This document shows positions 25,501-34,419 of a stretch of 64,000 nucleotides of DNA, in pieces. Position 1 is the first letter of the stretch; every line of letters starts with the position of its first letter. This stretch comes from Oreocharis arfaki (Eukaryota > Chordata > Aves > Passeriformes > Paramythiidae). The stretch lies in the NCBI GenBank assembly GCA_013398015.1, contig VZRR01008077.1, positions 774,826 through 838,825 of the forward strand. The letters are read 5' to 3'. The position numbers and the translations under genes were made by a program. The notes under the pieces were generated by a model, which was given only the letters and a program-made list of their open reading frames with translations, ran no database searches and was not told where the DNA came from.

Positions 25501-28492
25501 CCTGGTGACCTTGCTTTGAGTAGGGAGGTTGATCTTTTCAGGCCCCTTCCAGCCTCAACTGTTCTGTGATTCTGTGGAATATTTTTAAGGATGCTTGATT
25601 TTTGTGAGCTTTTGAACTAAAACTGTAGGTATTCACTCCTCCATGCTGTGCAGAGGTTGAGGTTTGCTTTCTAATGATGCACTACAGTCCCAAATCATGG
25701 TTTCATATGGTGAGCACTGGAAGGATGAAAAATGGGGAAAATACGGTCTCCTGTAGCTGTATAACACCAGCCTTGACCGACGCTTGCAGCAGCACTGCTG
25801 TGTCACAGCTTCAGAGGGAGGTAATTTCAGGAGTCTGGAAGTGAAATGTGCTGCATTTTAAGGAAAAATCATAGTGCAGACAGAGAAATGGAATTAAAAC
25901 TGTAGGGCACACTCTTTGTAAAAATTTTAAAAAGAAAAAATACGGAAAATTATCGCTTAAATCTTCTAGAATCATTCTTCTCAGTATGTGTTCATTCTGT
26001 TAGGTGCAGTTCTTTGACTCATGCAAACTGTTTTATTCAGAGGCACAATATAAATAATTTTATTTTCAATTTTAGTTTGCTGTTCAAGAAGAAAAGAGGC
26101 AGAAGAATGAGAGACTGGCTCAGCATCAGAAACATGAAAACCAAATGCGGGACCTTCAGTTGCAGTGTGAAGCAAACATCAGGGAACTGCATCAGTTACA
26201 GGTTAAAAATAGATGATATTAAATGACCGTTCAGTGAGAAGACTTAGGTTAATAATGGATGCAGACAAAGCAGAAACACCTTTTCCCTAATTTTTACGGT
26301 GTAGAGTTTTCTCAACTTTATTTTCAAAGGCTTGAAGTGCACTGCTTAGCCAGATTCATATGCTTCCATCAATTAATGAGGAATCATTTTAAATGCAAGA
26401 AGAGCATGAACCAGAAGCAGATGATCACTTCTGGAATATCTGTCAAGTTCCCAGGGCTATTTTCTGTAGGCAGCATTTCCTTTTAACCTGATTTTTCTGG
26501 GATGTCATTAATCAGAACAGAGGTGGGCAGCACCAGGCATTACCCACAAGTTTGCAGCAATAGAGGAATGAGGAGGTTTTTACAAAGTGCTGCTGCTTGC
26601 ATGTGAGCTTCTGGGAGGTACTTAGAAGGAATTCTCTTCTTGTGATAAGGAGCTCTGATTTGTCTCTTTTGGTATGTGTTTTGTAAAAGTTTCTGCTGGA
26701 TACCAGAGGCCAGATCTCCTTTTCTGTTAAATCAGCTTTTCCCAGTTTCAGGGACACAAGGCAGCTTTAAAGCATTAAATGATCATCTGCTGATAACCTT
26801 TGCTTAGAGAAACTCTGCAATGACCAATGAAGCTCATTCTACTCTATTCACTTTCTTACATCCTACAAAAACAGTCCCTGGCTGTGCCACTAATATGCCC
26901 CAGTAAATCCCCAAGTACCGTGGGAGCCTTGCGAGAGTTTCAGCTCATGTAAAATTGGGCAGATTAGGGCTGCTCGGAGCTTCACAAGGAAAACTGGCCC
27001 CTTGCTGCACTCAGGTCTAGCCAAGTGCTTGTTGTTTTTGTTGCTGTGGTTCTGTACTCTGCATCACGCCCATTTGGGACTGGAACCCTAGAAACACAAC
27101 CATTGCCAACTGCTCTTTAAAGTGCGCAGAGATTTGAAGGCAAATAATTAATTTTTTTTTTCTTGCCATGCTTCAAAAGTCCTCTGAAAGTGAGGCACAT
27201 ACCTGGGTACCTTACTGAGAGGAATGTGAACCTGAGGTGTGGTTTGATTCTTTTCCTTTTTGTAGGGCAATTACGAGGCTGCTTCTTGCAACCATGTTTG
27301 TCTCTTCTCTGAGCTCCATTTGTTTGTCTCAGCTCTTGGCACCAAGAGTTGAAATATTTCCAAAAAACAGCTTCCTTTTTAATGTAATTGACTTTAATAA
27401 ATTATACAGACTGTCTTTAAAAGCAGAGCAGAAATGCTGTGTGACCTTGAAAAGCATCATTAGGCAGTGAAACACAGTTTTCAGTAACACTCAGCAGCTG
27501 CCTTAATGATGCTCAGCAGAGTATTTGGATTTACAAGTGTTTCTTATCTCAGATGGCTCCGATGGAAAGATGAGCTTTTGAAAATGCAGCCTCGTAACAT
27601 ACTTTTATCTTGTAATTATTCACATCACTATTTACATGGAATAAGCTAATTAGAAGGAATTAGGACAACATATGTCACTGTACAAATGTTGAGTTGCCTA
27701 ATCTGAATTAGTTTTACATAAGGATTATCTTGTTTTAAGAATGAAAAATGCCATCTACTGGTTGAGCATGAGACTCAGAAGCTAAAAGAGCTGGATGAAG
27801 AGCACAGCCAAGAACTCAAGGAATGGAGAGAGAAATTGAGACCGAGAAAAAAGGTAAATGGGAGCAGTTCATGGATCAGGAAATTATCAAGGGTTTGATC
27901 TAGCAAATACAGACAGTACTGAAGTATTGCAGAGGAGGAGAGTCAAGCTGCTGTACAAAGCTGTTGCAGTTCACTGTATAATACAAGATGTTAAAAAATC
28001 GCAACAGCTGAGCAAAGATCAGGTGCACGAAGACAGGCTGGGTGTTGCCAGCCTCTTGCAGGGCTCCCACCTGCAGCATGTGTGTGCATGGAAAACTTAG
28101 CTGGAGGTAAATCTGGGGTTAGGATTTTGTTTCAGATGCCAGTAGGTTACTATAAAAATTGAGTGATGTATAGCAGATATATAACTGGTGGTAGAGGTTG
28201 GTCTTGGGGGGGATTATTTTATTTTAAAAGGGAAAGTACTAGTATTTCACACAGTTCAGAGATATAGCAGACAGAATGCCTCCACAATAACGGGTTTCTT
28301 GTACTTTGCCTTGTTAATCCTGTGACAATCTGATTTTGGTTTTAGATGCTGGAAGAAGAATTTGCCAGAAAACTGCAGGAACAGGAAGTTTTCTTTAAAA
28401 TGACTGGAGAATCCGAATGCCTTAATCCTTCAACACAAAGCCGGATTTCCAAATTCTATCCAATCCCCAGCCTTCACTCCACTGGGTCGTAA
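4413..28492 (+). CDS. SLK: SLK, STE20-like serine/threonine kinase (exons 2-19, 5' partial)
   Basis: Spliced coding region of a germinal-centre-kinase-family STE20 kinase that in known vertebrates acts on the cytoskeleton (focal adhesion turnover, ERM protein phosphorylation). Eighteen exons join in frame: 4413-4577, 6913-6961, 7628-7777, 10309-10381, 10593-10787, 11465-11546, 12536-12664, 14474-15853, 17153-17283, 17550-17673, 17942-18121, 20138-20230, 23294-23423, 23664-23788, 24729-24917, 26076-26201, 27740-27853, 28346-28492; together 3,582 nt, 1,193 residues plus TAA. All introns are GT-AG. Seen motifs: AAAK lysine, HRDLKAGN catalytic loop, DFG (codon split across an intron), GTPYWMAPE activation segment, DIWSLG. 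The acidic linker is followed by coiled coils ending FYPIPSLHSTGS. Exon 1 (start codon and glycine loop, about 50 residues in human) lies left of the window. Close paralogue STK10 is excluded by near identity to SLK in kinase and tail. Confidence 0.97.
4578..6912 (+). other. SLK: SLK intron 2
   Basis: GT-AG intron, AT-rich, ending in a long T tract and the acceptor tatatacag. No other feature seen. Confidence 0.85.
6913..6961 (+). CDS. SLK: SLK exon 3: kinase hinge
   Basis: A 49-nt exon encoding ILIEFCAGGAVDAVML plus the first base of the next Glu codon. This is the hinge between kinase lobes; IEFCAGGAVD is typical of SLK and STK10. Confidence 0.97.
7628..7777 (+). CDS. SLK: SLK exon 4: catalytic loop
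   Basis: Begins with AG completing the Glu codon and ends with the first base of the Ala codon before DFG. Contains ALNYLHENKIIHRDLKAGNI, with the catalytic aspartate of HRD and the metal-binding asparagine. Confidence 0.97.
7778..10308 (+). other. SLK: SLK intron 4
   Basis: GT-AG intron of about 2.5 kb. It contains a 16-T run at 8312-8327. No exon or known transposable element recognised. Confidence 0.8.
8312..8327. repeat. Poly-T run
   Basis: Sixteen consecutive T in SLK intron 4. It could be simple mononucleotide expansion or the tail of an old retrocopy in reverse orientation, but no adjoining retrocopy was recognised. Confidence 0.9.
10309..10381 (+). CDS. SLK: SLK exon 5: DFG and activation loop
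   Basis: Starts with CG that completes the Ala codon, then [20 protein letters not shown] and TPY; the Trp codon is split (TG|G) across the next intron. Holds the DFG metal-binding motif and the activation-loop Thr/Ser residues. Confidence 0.97.
10593..10787 (+). CDS. SLK: SLK exon 6: APE motif and C-lobe
   Basis: Starts with G completing Trp, then [33 protein letters not shown] and the segment to LAQPSK. Ends TG before gtttgt. Contains the conserved APE glutamate and the helix-F aspartate of DIWSLG. Confidence 0.97.
11465..11546 (+). CDS. SLK: SLK exon 7: end of kinase C-lobe
   Basis: Encodes (W)SSDFKDFLKKCLEKNVDARWSATQLLQ. The arginine of DARW is the conserved subdomain XI residue. Ends in phase 0 at CAG before gtagga. 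Confidence 0.96.
11547..12535 (+). other. SLK: SLK intron 7
   Basis: GT-AG intron, AT-rich, ending with a T-rich tract and tttcacaag. Nothing else recognised. Confidence 0.85.
12536..12664 (+). CDS. SLK: SLK exon 8: kinase end and start of acidic linker
   Basis: Encodes HPFVTVTSNKPIRELIAEAK followed by a strongly acidic run (EEVEDGKDEDEEEETENSL). Phase 0 at both ends; donor gtcagt. Confidence 0.96.
12665..14473 (+). other. SLK: SLK intron 8
   Basis: Intron of about 1.8 kb. A GC-rich patch at about 13145-13515 contrasts with the AT-rich flanks; its nature is unknown. The intron ends in tttttagcag, a tandem acceptor. Confidence 0.8.
14474..15853 (+). CDS. SLK: SLK exon 9: large acidic linker exon
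   Basis: One 1,380-nt exon encoding 460 residues, rich in Glu, Asp, Lys and Ser. It starts (Q)LPAEKRASSDLSIASSEEDK and ends DSGTGSTADNSS, SISSFLSKNKETGSISLQ; both ends match mammalian SLK while the middle is diverged. The linker is expected to be largely disordered. The first residue (Gln) depends on which of two acceptors three bases apart is used. Confidence 0.95.
15854..17152 (+). other. SLK: SLK intron 9
   Basis: GT-AG intron of 1.3 kb, AT-rich. No other feature recognised. Confidence 0.85.
17153..17283 (+). CDS. SLK: SLK exon 10: start of C-terminal region
   Basis: Encodes ETRRQKKTLKKTRKFVVDGV and EVSVTTSKIV...EEMRFLR; the last Arg codon is split CG|A. This opens the conserved coiled-coil tail shared with STK10. 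Confidence 0.95.
17550..17673 (+). CDS. SLK: SLK exon 11: coiled coil
   Basis: Encodes RQELRELRLLQKEEQRAQQQ and the helix to RRFEQEMT, with heptad-like Leu/Gln/Arg patterning. Ends in phase 0 before gtgagt. Confidence 0.95.
17942..18121 (+). CDS. SLK: SLK exon 12: coiled coil
   Basis: Sixty residues beginning SKKRQYDQEIENLEKQQKQT and ending FQNVLKNKKKE. The codons for KKK form a run of nine A at 18110-18118. Confidence 0.96.
18122..20137 (+). other. SLK: SLK intron 12
   Basis: Intron of 2,016 nt upstream of the cassette exon. Its last 300 nt hold a cluster of TGCATG motifs annotated separately. The acceptor region is purine-interrupted and weak (ttatatacactgtag). Confidence 0.85.
19846..20121 (+). 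promoter_or_regulatory. Cluster of RBFOX-type (U)GCAUG splicing motifs upstream of SLK exon 13
   Basis: TGCATG occurs at 19846, 19898, 20021, 20053 and 20116, and GCATG at 19942, within 276 nt ending 17 nt before exon 13. Chance expectation for the hexamer in this length is well below one. UGCAUG is the consensus of RBFOX proteins; sites upstream of an exon usually favour skipping. The link to exon 13 control is inference. Confidence 0.6.
20138..20230 (+). CDS. SLK: SLK exon 13: 93-nt cassette exon
   Basis: Encodes 31 residues, VLCEVEKAPKELRKELMKRR-like (here KRKKEELAQSQHAQ at the end), phase 0 on both sides, so skipping keeps the frame. Human SLK has a shorter isoform that lacks the matching 31 residues. 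The exon sits between introns of 2.0 and 3.1 kb and carries a GCATG 6 nt before its donor. Confidence 0.94.
20231..23293 (+). other. SLK: SLK intron 13
   Basis: The largest complete SLK intron here (3.1 kb). Contains a short GT-rich repeat at 22533-22556 and a somewhat GC-richer stretch near 22620-22830. No other exon recognised. Confidence 0.8.
22533..22556. repeat. Short interrupted (GT)n microsatellite
   Basis: GT dinucleotide run interrupted by one GA in SLK intron 13. Confidence 0.85.
23294..23423 (+). CDS. SLK: SLK exon 14: coiled coil
   Basis: Encodes EQEFVQKQQQELDASLKKII and continues to NNKQQLMR, ending with the first base of an Ala codon. Donor is gtatcc. Confidence 0.96.
23664..23788 (+). 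CDS. SLK: SLK exon 15: coiled coil
   Basis: Starts CT completing Ala, then REAAFWELEERHLQEKHQLL and ends HQLLKRHEK before gttagt. Intron 14 before it is only 240 nt. Confidence 0.96.
23789..24728 (+). other. SLK: SLK intron 15
   Basis: GT-AG intron; a GC-richer segment lies near 24545-24660. No other feature recognised. Confidence 0.8.
24729..24917 (+). CDS. SLK: SLK exon 16: coiled coil
   Basis: Sixty-three residues starting ETEQMQRYNQRLIEELKNKQ and ending NSLASPDQDREKIKQ; phase 0 on both sides. Confidence 0.96.
25005..25577 (+). mobile_element. CR1 LINE fragment in SLK intron 16
   Basis: About 570 nt with the recognisable 3' portion of an avian CR1 element: a stretch reading like CR1 ORF2 end (tgggtccagttctgggcttcc), then the 3'UTR segment ending tgtgattctgtg, the CR1-type terminal repeat. 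Sense orientation relative to SLK. 5'-truncated and mutated; the exact 5' edge is uncertain. Confidence 0.8.
26076..26201 (+). CDS. SLK: SLK exon 17: coiled coil
   Basis: Forty-two residues from FAVQEEKRQKNERLAQHQKH to CEANIRELHQLQ; phase 0. Confidence 0.96.
26202..27739 (+). other. SLK: SLK intron 17
   Basis: GT-AG intron of 1.5 kb. No repeat family or exon recognised. Confidence 0.8.
27740..27853 (+). CDS. SLK: SLK exon 18: coiled coil
   Basis: Encodes NEKCHLLVEHETQKLKELDE and ends EWREKLRPRKK; phase 0. Confidence 0.96.
28346..28492 (+). CDS. SLK: SLK exon 19: C-terminus and stop
   Basis: Encodes MLEEEFARKLQEQEVFFKMT to FYPIPSLHSTGS, then TAA at 28490-28492. The C-terminus is nearly identical to mammalian SLK. 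Confidence 0.97.
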   Translation: MLEEEFARKLQEQEVFFKMTGESECLNPSTQSRISKFYPIPSLHSTGS

Positions 28493-31400
28493 CTCTGGGA
28501 ACTGCTGTAGGTTTTTTCGTGTTTGGAATTCTCCCTCCTTATGGTCTAACCTGACTTACCCACGGCGCACGAACATCGGGGACCTCGCACGTCTTGTTTT
28601 CAGTGGAGACAATCAGTGTCAGGAGCGGTTTCTTCACTCCCCTGAACAGAAGAAATGAACCAAGTGTTGGTCTACAATGGTATTATGTCCTTCAGATGTT
28701 TCAAGACTAAGTGGGCTTTTTATCCCAGTCTCTAAAAGTACATTACCTATGGTTTTGACTTTAAGCCTGAAATAATAATTATGCTCTTTCTCATCACAAA
28801 AAAAATGGTTTCTCATCTGAACAATTAAACGGTGTAATATTAGTTCTGCTACTGTGTTTTTAAGCATCAGATTTCTCCACGAGAGAATTCCACAATTGAA
28901 ACGGCCATGAGAGGTTTAAAATTTCGTAATGTTGAGCAGTCTCTTCATGGCAAGGACTGAAACTAATTACTAAGAACATGCCACTAATCAGAAAAACAAA
29001 CCCTTATGTTTAAACACAATTGGCAAAAGCCTTTGCAACTTCTTTCAAAAGAAACCTCTGGCATAAATTTAACTGAGCTGATCTCCATGACATGTTTTGT
29101 CCATTAGTTCCATTATGAAATGGGGTGCTAGTTTAATTAATACAGTGCCTGAAACACTTAGATATGCTGATCCTGGCAACAGGATACTGTTTTGTCATTT
29201 AAAAACACAAAACTCCTTAGCATTGTTGTTACTGTACAAAACAAGATTTCTTGCTGCTACTGCCATTTTTGTTGTAAATCCTCACCCTAAAATATTTTGC
29301 ACTAAAATATGTAAAGGTGAAAGACATGCTAACTTTAAAATGCACAGTTTATTATTTTCCTTAGCTATTACATACAGGTGGTTAGTTCTACAATTTGAAA
29401 AACTGTAGAATGTATTTTTTAGAACATGGTGTGCAAAATGCACATGGTTTCTCTAACTGTACCTGGAATGGGTAGAGCCATTGTTCTGTTCTTACCAAAG
29501 CCTGTTCATTTAAACTCCATTGCAGAAGTGGAGGTGGATGGTCATATTTATAAATAACCATGGCTAAAGTCTGATTTCACTAGAAGTGTTAGATCCCATT
29601 TTCTTTTTTATTTTAGTCATTTTATTTTAAGTTAAGATTTAAGTTAAATATATAGACAAACTCCTTTATGAAGCTGGGTGTTTTGCTTTTGTGTTGCCAC
29701 CTACTAACATAGGCAGGTTTTATTTTTCGAGTTCATAGATGTACCATAAGTTATTTGCCTGACTGATCTGCAGTGGAAAATCGGAACTGTGTCTCCTATA
29801 GGGGGGTAGGGAAATACAGCTGTATTAGGTCATGTTTGCTGCACTCCTTTTGGTGGAGAGAGGTTGAGTCATATCAAGACAGTGGTATAAGCTGTACTTG
29901 GGTATGTTGGAGCTCCATTTGTAAAACAGTATTTGCTTTCTGTCTTTTGAGGCCTGACTTTCTCTGATCTCTTTGGGCGTCAACTGCACCCCTTTTGTCT
30001 TGCTTGCTTGCATTGCCCGTGTGACTGGTGCCCATTCCATCGCGTTCATTTCATGGGAACAGTGTTGCTGCATGGCAATGAACTCAGAAATTAACATAGG
30101 ACTTTATTCAGCTGTGGTTGAAACCTTGGATGCTGAAATCCTTGGATGTTGAACCGATACCTTCTCAATGAAGACATTTAATTTACAGCACAGTAAAAAA
30201 AAATTGGAAAATGCATGTTTTAATTTAAATTTTGTAACTTTTTGATAGCATAATTACTTTAATAGCTAGCCTTAATTTCTGGCATTTTATTATTATTATA
30301 AGTGTGTATTGTGTACTGTTGTAAATTCACATGCCCTATCTCTAGAATGTTCTCTGTTGCTAAATGCAAAGTTTTTTGAATTGTTTGTTCAGTAGGGAGA
30401 AAAAAGTCTTTGAAGACCTTTTGCTTTTTAAGCTCCACCTTCATAAATTGACTGTTACTAAGATAACATTAAACAATCTTCATCTCTATTTAATTGAATT
30501 TATTTGCAATTTCATATGAAGTAGGCTCAGTGCTTTACTTGGAGAGTAGGCAGGACAGGCAGATTTCCTCTTCTGGATTATATCTATGTTCATCCCCTTT
30601 AAATCCTCACAGGGAAATGTTAATAATCTTCTCCTTATGTTTTTGGTAGTTTCAGTGATAACTCACTAATGTATATTGGCATTCTCTTTACCTCTGTCTG
30701 AATCTCTTACATCTTTTATTTGAAGATCCTTTTCACACAGGCCCTGCAATCTGATCTCCTTGTAAATTGCACAAATAACTGTAACTGAGCTCTGGGACAA
30801 AGGGAGGGATCGGATGTGGTGATGGAAGCCTTGCTCAGGTCTCCAGGTGGGGAGCCCTGTGAAGCAGTTGCAGCCTTGTGAACTGGGCTGAGAATAGATA
30901 ACAAGCATGAAAATGTATTTTCTGGGTGATAACAAAAACTAGCCTGGGCACTTCCACATCTAGACTGATAAAATTGGGTTTACGTGTTGCAGAACATGAG
31001 AGGGGTGTTACAATATTCTATCAGTGTCAGAAAATTCAATTCAAATTCATTTAGTCTCACATAGGCCTAAAAGACATCTCCTGAGATGTGAAATCCAATC
31101 TCGATACTATCTCATGTCACCTCCCTCAAATGAATGTTTGCAGCTCCATCTCCAGGGTGGTGAGGTGTGTTTTCTGCAGCCAAACAATGTACTTACTTAA
31201 AAATTCTTACTGTTTGGCAGATCTCATTGTCCCTGCACGCTCTTCCAGAGCTGACTACAAATCAGTATTTGCTCACCTTTGTGTTTTTACTACATTGTAA
31301 ATTCTGTCCACAGGAAAATGAGCAAAGGCAATAAATCCCTGGATTGCAGTGCTGTGTATGGGTTGTCCTCCTTTTTACAACTGATCCTCACAGAAAACCT

Positions 31401-31693
31401 GCCTGCAGGGTGTCAGCCTCACACCATGTGCTTCCCGAGCTCTGAAAGTACATTTTGGCACTGCTTAAGGCATCCAGGGAGGTCTGGGGCTAAAGGTCTT
31501 CAGGTGCTCCTGCTGCCTCTGTTTTTAGGAGATTCTGCAGCTCCCCTGAGTGGGGCTGGCTGAGGAGGTGTTACCAACCCAGGGGAAAATGGGCTGTGAG
31601 CAGCCCTTGATCTTCTGAGGTTCCAGGGGAACTTTGCTGCTTGTTTTATGAAGAAGAAATACTCCAGCATTTGATCCTCTCTGATTTCCATAA

Positions 31694-31699
31694 AATAAA
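31694..31699 (+). terminator. Candidate internal SLK poly(A) signal AATAAA
   Basis: Canonical hexamer inside the predicted SLK 3'UTR; would give a 3.2-kb 3'UTR if used. Confidence 0.3.
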
Positions 31700-33479
31700 T
31701 TTTCCTTCTCCAAGCACTCTGCTGTCTCTGGTGTATACACGAGAACTGTATACAGCACATAAAGTTATGATACTGAAGTTGTTATTCTTATGATGGATTA
31801 TGTAGGTCTTGATTTATAAACACCTCCTGAAGGAAAACCTTTATCTGAATTGGCACCTGAATTCAAATTCCCTGGTGGCAGGGCTGCACTGTCCTGACCA
31901 GCAGCATTCACTCAGAGTGATTTTTCACATCATATTAAAAACTAATGTTCAGTCTGAGTTGCATCCTTTTTTCCAGGTAATCTGTTAAGCTAATATTCTT
32001 CTAAAACTGCATTCATGCGTACTGTATATCTAATTGATCACAAAGTTAAAGAAATTATTCTTCTGTCCCAGAGGACTTTCTCTTAAAAATTGGAAACATA
32101 GCACCTTATTTAAGACAGAGCTAAGCAAAGCAGCAATGAAATTATTTTTGTCACACCCTGTCTTTTGTGACAGCAGTATCACATAGGAAGTTTAAGCTGA
32201 TTCTCCAGCTGAAACAGTATCTGCCTTGCAAGTATTTAAAGCTTGCTTTGGTATAGGAAAGATTCAAATAAGGTGTTTTAAATTCAGGCACTTGAGTTCA
32301 CTTTCAGGCAGCCTGATTTTCAGAGCTGCTGTGCAGCTGCAGCTCCCAGGACCTCAGAAATACATCCTTGCTGAAAACTGAAATGTACAAATAAGCTCAG
32401 TGCTAGCTGCTTCCACTGATCTACTGTTTCTTGGTTCATCTGCTGTGGGGAAGACTGGCAGGTTTGAGGACAGTGACTCTCAGGTGGTTGGAGGAAAGGG
32501 CAGGGAGCAGTGTTTAGGACCATTGCTGTGTAGGTAAATTATCTGCTTTCTATGTTAGCATTTACACTCTGGTCATTTTACGTCAAAATCTGTACTTGAT
32601 CTCTGAAACTTCCTTGCATTGATGTGTCCATGCAAATTTCCCATTCTCAGACTACTTCTGCCATCTTCACAGCAGTTGAAGTAAGAGCAGAGAGAATTAA
32701 CCTTCCTCGTTCACAGGCAAGCCCAGGCCAGGATGCCCCATCATTTCTCAGTCTTGTGAAAGATGAGAACAGTATAGGGAAGGAGAATACAAAGGAAATT
32801 ATGGTGTTTCTTTTACAGAACTTTTACTTGTTCTGCATCCCCTTTCTCCAGCTCAGTCCTCGTGCTTTGTTTCTGTAGCTCCTCTGCACATCTGGCGTTT
32901 GGGCGGTCGGTGGTGCCAGAGGAAAACCCCTTAAAGCACAAACATGCTCAGCCAAAGCCATGAGAAAGGCTCACGTGCTTCCCCTGTACTGAAAGCAGAA
33001 GGGAGTGGCTGAGCCCAGGGTAACCTTGATTTAACAAAATCTTCCACAATTACAATTAGGTGGTAAAGCCTCTTTGGTAATGAGAATCAGTCCTAAAACG
33101 CTGGAAAGAGCAGAAACTAGAAAGGGACATTGAGCGGCATCTAATGTTGAACTGTCACCCCATTTTCTGTCAGGAAGCCAGGCAGAGCAGGAGCATCGTG
33201 TGACAAAACATGCGCCTGAGGCACCGCCAGCCTCGTGTTCTCCCAGCAGTTTGTTGAATGTTTTGTGTTAACTGCAAAACAAGTTATTTTTGCCTTACAG
33301 AAAGCAACCAAAAATCATGTGATTGATGAGTAATTGGCTAAGGGTCTTTGTACAGCTCGTGGAAGTGAACTTGCAGTAGCAGCCATACAACAGTTTTGGG
33401 ATTTTTTTGGTCTTGTTTTTCAAAGTAATTTGATTTCATGGCTTTCTGTAGAATATTGTAATAATTCTGCTGTAAATAC

Positions 33480-33485
33480 AATAAA
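33480..33485 (+). terminator. Candidate distal SLK poly(A) signal AATAAA
   Basis: Canonical AATAAA, followed within about 30 nt by a T/G-rich stretch (cagttttgttgatgg), as expected of a cleavage site with its downstream element. Confidence 0.5.
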
Positions 33486-33510
33486 ATCACAGTTTGCTGA
33501 GATCGCCTCA

Positions 33511-33724
33511 GTTTTGTTGATGGAAAACTTGTGTGAAATACAAGTGGTTTGTACAAGTGTTTGAGTGGAGGGGACCATTTACAATGCTTAAAATAACTGA
33601 ATATAAAAGGTATATAATGTTGCACCATTGTATTTACCATTGTACCTCAGACCCATCTCAGGTGCTTCACCCTGCCCCACAACACCCTGCAAGCACACAA
33701 CAGCTGTCCTAAGTAGTTCAGGGT
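33511..33724. other. Gap between predicted SLK and COL17A1 3' ends
   Basis: About 200 bases between the predicted cleavage sites of the converging genes. No gene recognised. The limits depend on the poly(A) predictions on both sides. Confidence 0.4.
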
Positions 33725-34369
33725 TGGGGTTAAAAACACACTTTAATTGGGCTGTTTACATTAAAGATTATTTTTTAACAGTGTTTAAAAAACCAGAAAA
33801 AATACAAAAATATTTTAAAAGATACACAAATTACGTTTAAAAGTGCTTCGGTTCGGTCCCTCTGCGTGTCTGTCTTGCTGTGCTGCTATAAACGGGCTCC
33901 ACGTAGAGCTGGCAGAGCGTGTGGAGAGGGAATCCCAGGGCAGTGCAAGCTTAGTCCCAGGGTTTCTCACCAGGCCTTGTGGGCTGCATCTGATCCCTGA
34001 CAAACCATGCATTTGGTGGGAATGGGATTCTTTTCTTTTTTTCTTCTTGCTGCATAGGTGGCTACTTGTTAAAAAACCCAGGTTTTTACATATCTGGGAG
34101 TAATGGATTTGGTGAAACAGGAAGCCCTTGTCAGCCCAAGGACATCAGCCTGGGAGCTCAAGGGCTTGGAGCCAAACATCAGTAACAGGAGCAAACACTC
34201 ACACTAGAGCCATACTGGACACACAACAGACATTTAGATCTGAACTATCAACTCTAAGGGGTCAGCTGAGCAGTGAAGATGTTTTAGCATTAAGGCAGTG
34301 AAGACTCAGGCTAATTCTCTACAGGCTGCTGGGAATGCTGCCCTGTGCAGAACTGAGCTACCTCTTTCC
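33725..34369 (-). other. COL17A1: COL17A1 3'UTR (extent predicted)
   Basis: Sequence from the TAA at 34370-34372 to just beyond the ATTAAA at 33742-33747 on the minus strand. No further coding sequence recognised. Confidence 0.5.
33742..33747 (-). terminator. Candidate COL17A1 poly(A) signal ATTAAA (minus strand)
   Basis: On the minus strand CAATTAAAGTGTGTTTTT: the common variant signal directly followed by a GT/T-rich element. It lies about 620 nt after the COL17A1 stop, a plausible 3'UTR length. Confidence 0.5.
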
Positions 34370-34419
34370 TTAAACACCAACACTTCTTCTTTTTCTTCTG
34401 CCAACATACACTTGTTCAC
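34370..34419 (-). CDS. COL17A1: COL17A1 exon 56: basic C-terminus and stop
   Basis: Encodes (G)EQVYVGRRKRRSVGV and TAA. The polybasic RRKRR before Ser is retained from the mammalian GRRRRRS C-terminus. Confidence 0.95.

Larger units (their letters stand above)
28493..33510 (+). other. SLK: SLK 3'UTR (extent predicted)
   Basis: After the stop there is no further recognisable exon. The sequence is AT-rich with several AATAAA/ATTAAA hexamers (28825, 30468, 31330, 31694, 33480). I take 33480 as the distal site because a GT-rich element follows, giving a 3'UTR near 5 kb; shorter forms ending at the earlier signals are possible. The 3' limit is inference. Confidence 0.55.
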
